Assembly: GCA_028714875.1 (NCBI GenBank)
Contig: JAQTLN010000004.1
Coordinates: 1 to 64,000, forward strand
DNA: 64,000 nucleotides
Reading direction: 5' to 3'
DNA from: Gallionellaceae bacterium
Lineage (GTDB): Bacteria; Pseudomonadota; Gammaproteobacteria; Burkholderiales; Thiobacillaceae
Shown in pieces: positions 62,961 to 64,000 of the stretch (positions within the stretch are counted from its first letter, which is position 1; each line of letters begins with the position of its first letter). The notes below the pieces were generated by a model. That model did no database searches. It was not told where the DNA came from and worked only from the letters and a program-made list of their open reading frames with translations. The translations under genes were made by a program, and so were the position numbers.

Positions 62961-64000
62961 GGCGGGGCGGGTGCGCCGCCGATTTCGGCCACCAGTGCGC
63001 AAATGGCCTCGGGCTGTACCGGTTTGACCAGATGTAGGTCGAAGCCAGCTTCCCGCGAACGCATCCTGGCCTCCTCGTGTCCGTAGCCGGTCACCGCCAC
63101 CAGATACAGCGCTTCGTCCGGAGCTTGCTGATCGCGCAAACGTCGGGCCACCTCGTAGCCATCCATGCCGTGGAGTCCGATATCGAGCAGGACAAGCTGG
63201 GGATGAAAGACGCGCGCGAGTTCCAGCGCCGCCGCGCCGTCGGTCGCCGTCCTGACAGTCTGGCCTTCGAGCGCCAGCAGTACTGACATGCTGTCCAACA
63301 CGACGGGGTTGTCATCCACCACCAGCACCCGGCAACCGACTGTGGCGGGAGACGCCTTCGCCATTTCCGTGCCTGCCGCCTTCGCGGTATCGACCAAGGC
63401 CGGCAGCCGGATCGTGAACTCCGAACCCAGCCCTGGGCCCGCGCTGGCCGTCTCGATTTGCCCACCGTGCATTTCCAGCAGCCGCTTCACCAGCGTCAAA
63501 CCGATTCCCAACCCGCCCTGAGCACGATCCAGCGTGCGTTCACCCTGGAGAAACAAGTCGAAAATGTGTGGCAACAGGTCGCCCGGTATGCCGATGCCGT
63601 TGTCGCGCACCTTGATGTCGATCATCGCCCCCTCCACGCTGGCCTCAAGCTCGATGAGTCCGCCTTCCGGGGTGTACTTGGCGGCGTTGTCCAGCAGGTT
63701 GAGCAGCACCTGCGCCAGACGCACCGGGTCGCCACGCAGCCAGACCGGCCTCTCGGGCAAACGCAACTCGAGCCGGTGCCCTTTGGCCTCGATCAGTGGC
63801 CGGGCCATGTTGAGCGCCTGATCCACTATGTCGGCAAACGAGAGCGTTTCCTGATGCAGCGCCACCTTGCCGCGCGCGATGCGTGAAACATCCAGCAGGT
63901 CGTCGACCAGCCGGGTCAGGTGGGTGACCTGACGCTCGATGGTCTCCCGCGCCCAGCGTATCTGCGGTTCCCGCGTCTCCAGGCGGCCAAGGACATGGGC
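62957..64000 (-). CDS. Hybrid histidine kinase/receiver protein (partial; N-terminus outside window)
   Basis: The visible 347 residues begin inside the HisKA dimerisation helices (RQVTHLTRLVDDLLDVSRI). A HATPase follows (LLNLLDNAAKYTPEGG, DNGIGIPGDLLPHIFDLFLQG, GGLGIGLTLVKRLLEMHGG), then a C-terminal receiver (VLVVDDNPVVLDS, Asp in LVLLDIGLHGMDG, Lys in LVKPVQPE). The upstream sensory part lies beyond position 64000. It overlaps the next kinase by ATGA, forming a three-protein phosphorelay cluster. Confidence 0.92.
   Translation of the reverse strand, partial: AHVLGRLETREPQIRWARETIERQVTHLTRLVDDLLDVSRIARGKVALHQETLSFADIVDQALNMARPLIEAKGHRLELRLPERPVWLRGDPVRLAQVLLNLLDNAAKYTPEGGLIELEASVEGAMIDIKVRDNGIGIPGDLLPHIFDLFLQGERTLDRAQGGLGIGLTLVKRLLEMHGGQIETASAGPGLGSEFTIRLPALVDTAKAAGTEMAKASPATVGCRVLVVDDNPVVLDSMSVLLALEGQTVRTATDGAAALELARVFHPQLVLLDIGLHGMDGYEVARRLRDQQAPDEALYLVAVTGYGHEEARMRSREAGFDLHLVKPVQPEAICALVAEIGGAPAPP

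Overview
The window looks like part of a high-GC (roughly 60-65% by eye) Gram-negative chromosome, most probably from a betaproteobacterium (Rhodocyclales or Nitrosomonadales-like). This rests on outer-membrane machinery (TpsB, TamA/TamB), NnrS, a FixJ-type regulator, a sigma-32 style clpB promoter, amylosucrase plus GH57 enzymes, and the style of the genes. The genus is inference. Housekeeping genes (alaS, trmB, thiG/thiS, dtd, clpB, one tRNA-Gly) alternate with accessory loci. Gene boundaries are decorated with at least nine families of palindromic repeats.

Region by region. 0.1-11 kb is a two-partner secretion operon joined by ATGA overlaps: a TpsB/CdiB transporter, a HlyC-type lysine acyltransferase, and a 2833-residue FhaB/CdiA-like exoprotein. 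The exoprotein ends in what looks like an alpha/beta-hydrolase (lipase-like) toxin with a glycine-zipper insertion. No immunity gene follows. Instead 11-12.3 kb holds a truncated group II intron, a MITE-like palindromic element and an internally deleted remnant of a second exoprotein gene. 12.4-14.5 kb has a GH57 glycosidase and dtd. 14.6-22.2 kb (minus strand) is a compact pilus/type II secretion-like cluster (sigma-54 regulator, GspE, GspF, PilM/N-like, PilO-like, prepilin). 22.4-29 kb has a PilZ-like protein, alaS, trmB, thiG, thiS and tRNA-Gly(CCC). 29-31.4 kb has an MscS channel and a cold-shock/DUF1294 gene broken by two in-frame amber codons.

31.5-41.2 kb is clpB, then a minus-strand defence cluster: higB, higA, a type III methylase (mod), two small DUF6978-like and DUF1828-like genes, and the type III helicase-nuclease (res). 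On the far side lies a degenerate partial copy of clpB, so the cluster sits between clpB-derived sequences. 41.4-50.6 kb has a lipoprotein cytochrome c, a K+ channel with an RCK domain beside a DUF6394 membrane protein, then tamA/tamB with a small membrane ORF ahead of them. 50.7-54.6 kb has a MarR regulator, a DUF389 protein, a broken channel gene and a lipoprotein. 54.7-58 kb has amylosucrase and NnrS. 58.4-64 kb has small unknown proteins and a two-component cluster (FixJ-type regulator, Cache/PAS kinase, hybrid kinase running off the window).

The best candidates for something new are the acyltransferase-coupled exoprotein with a lipase-like C-terminus, and the five- or six-gene TA/type III R-M cluster with two unexplained genes between mod and res, bounded by clpB duplications. 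Every family assignment here is from reading the sequence. No database search was run.
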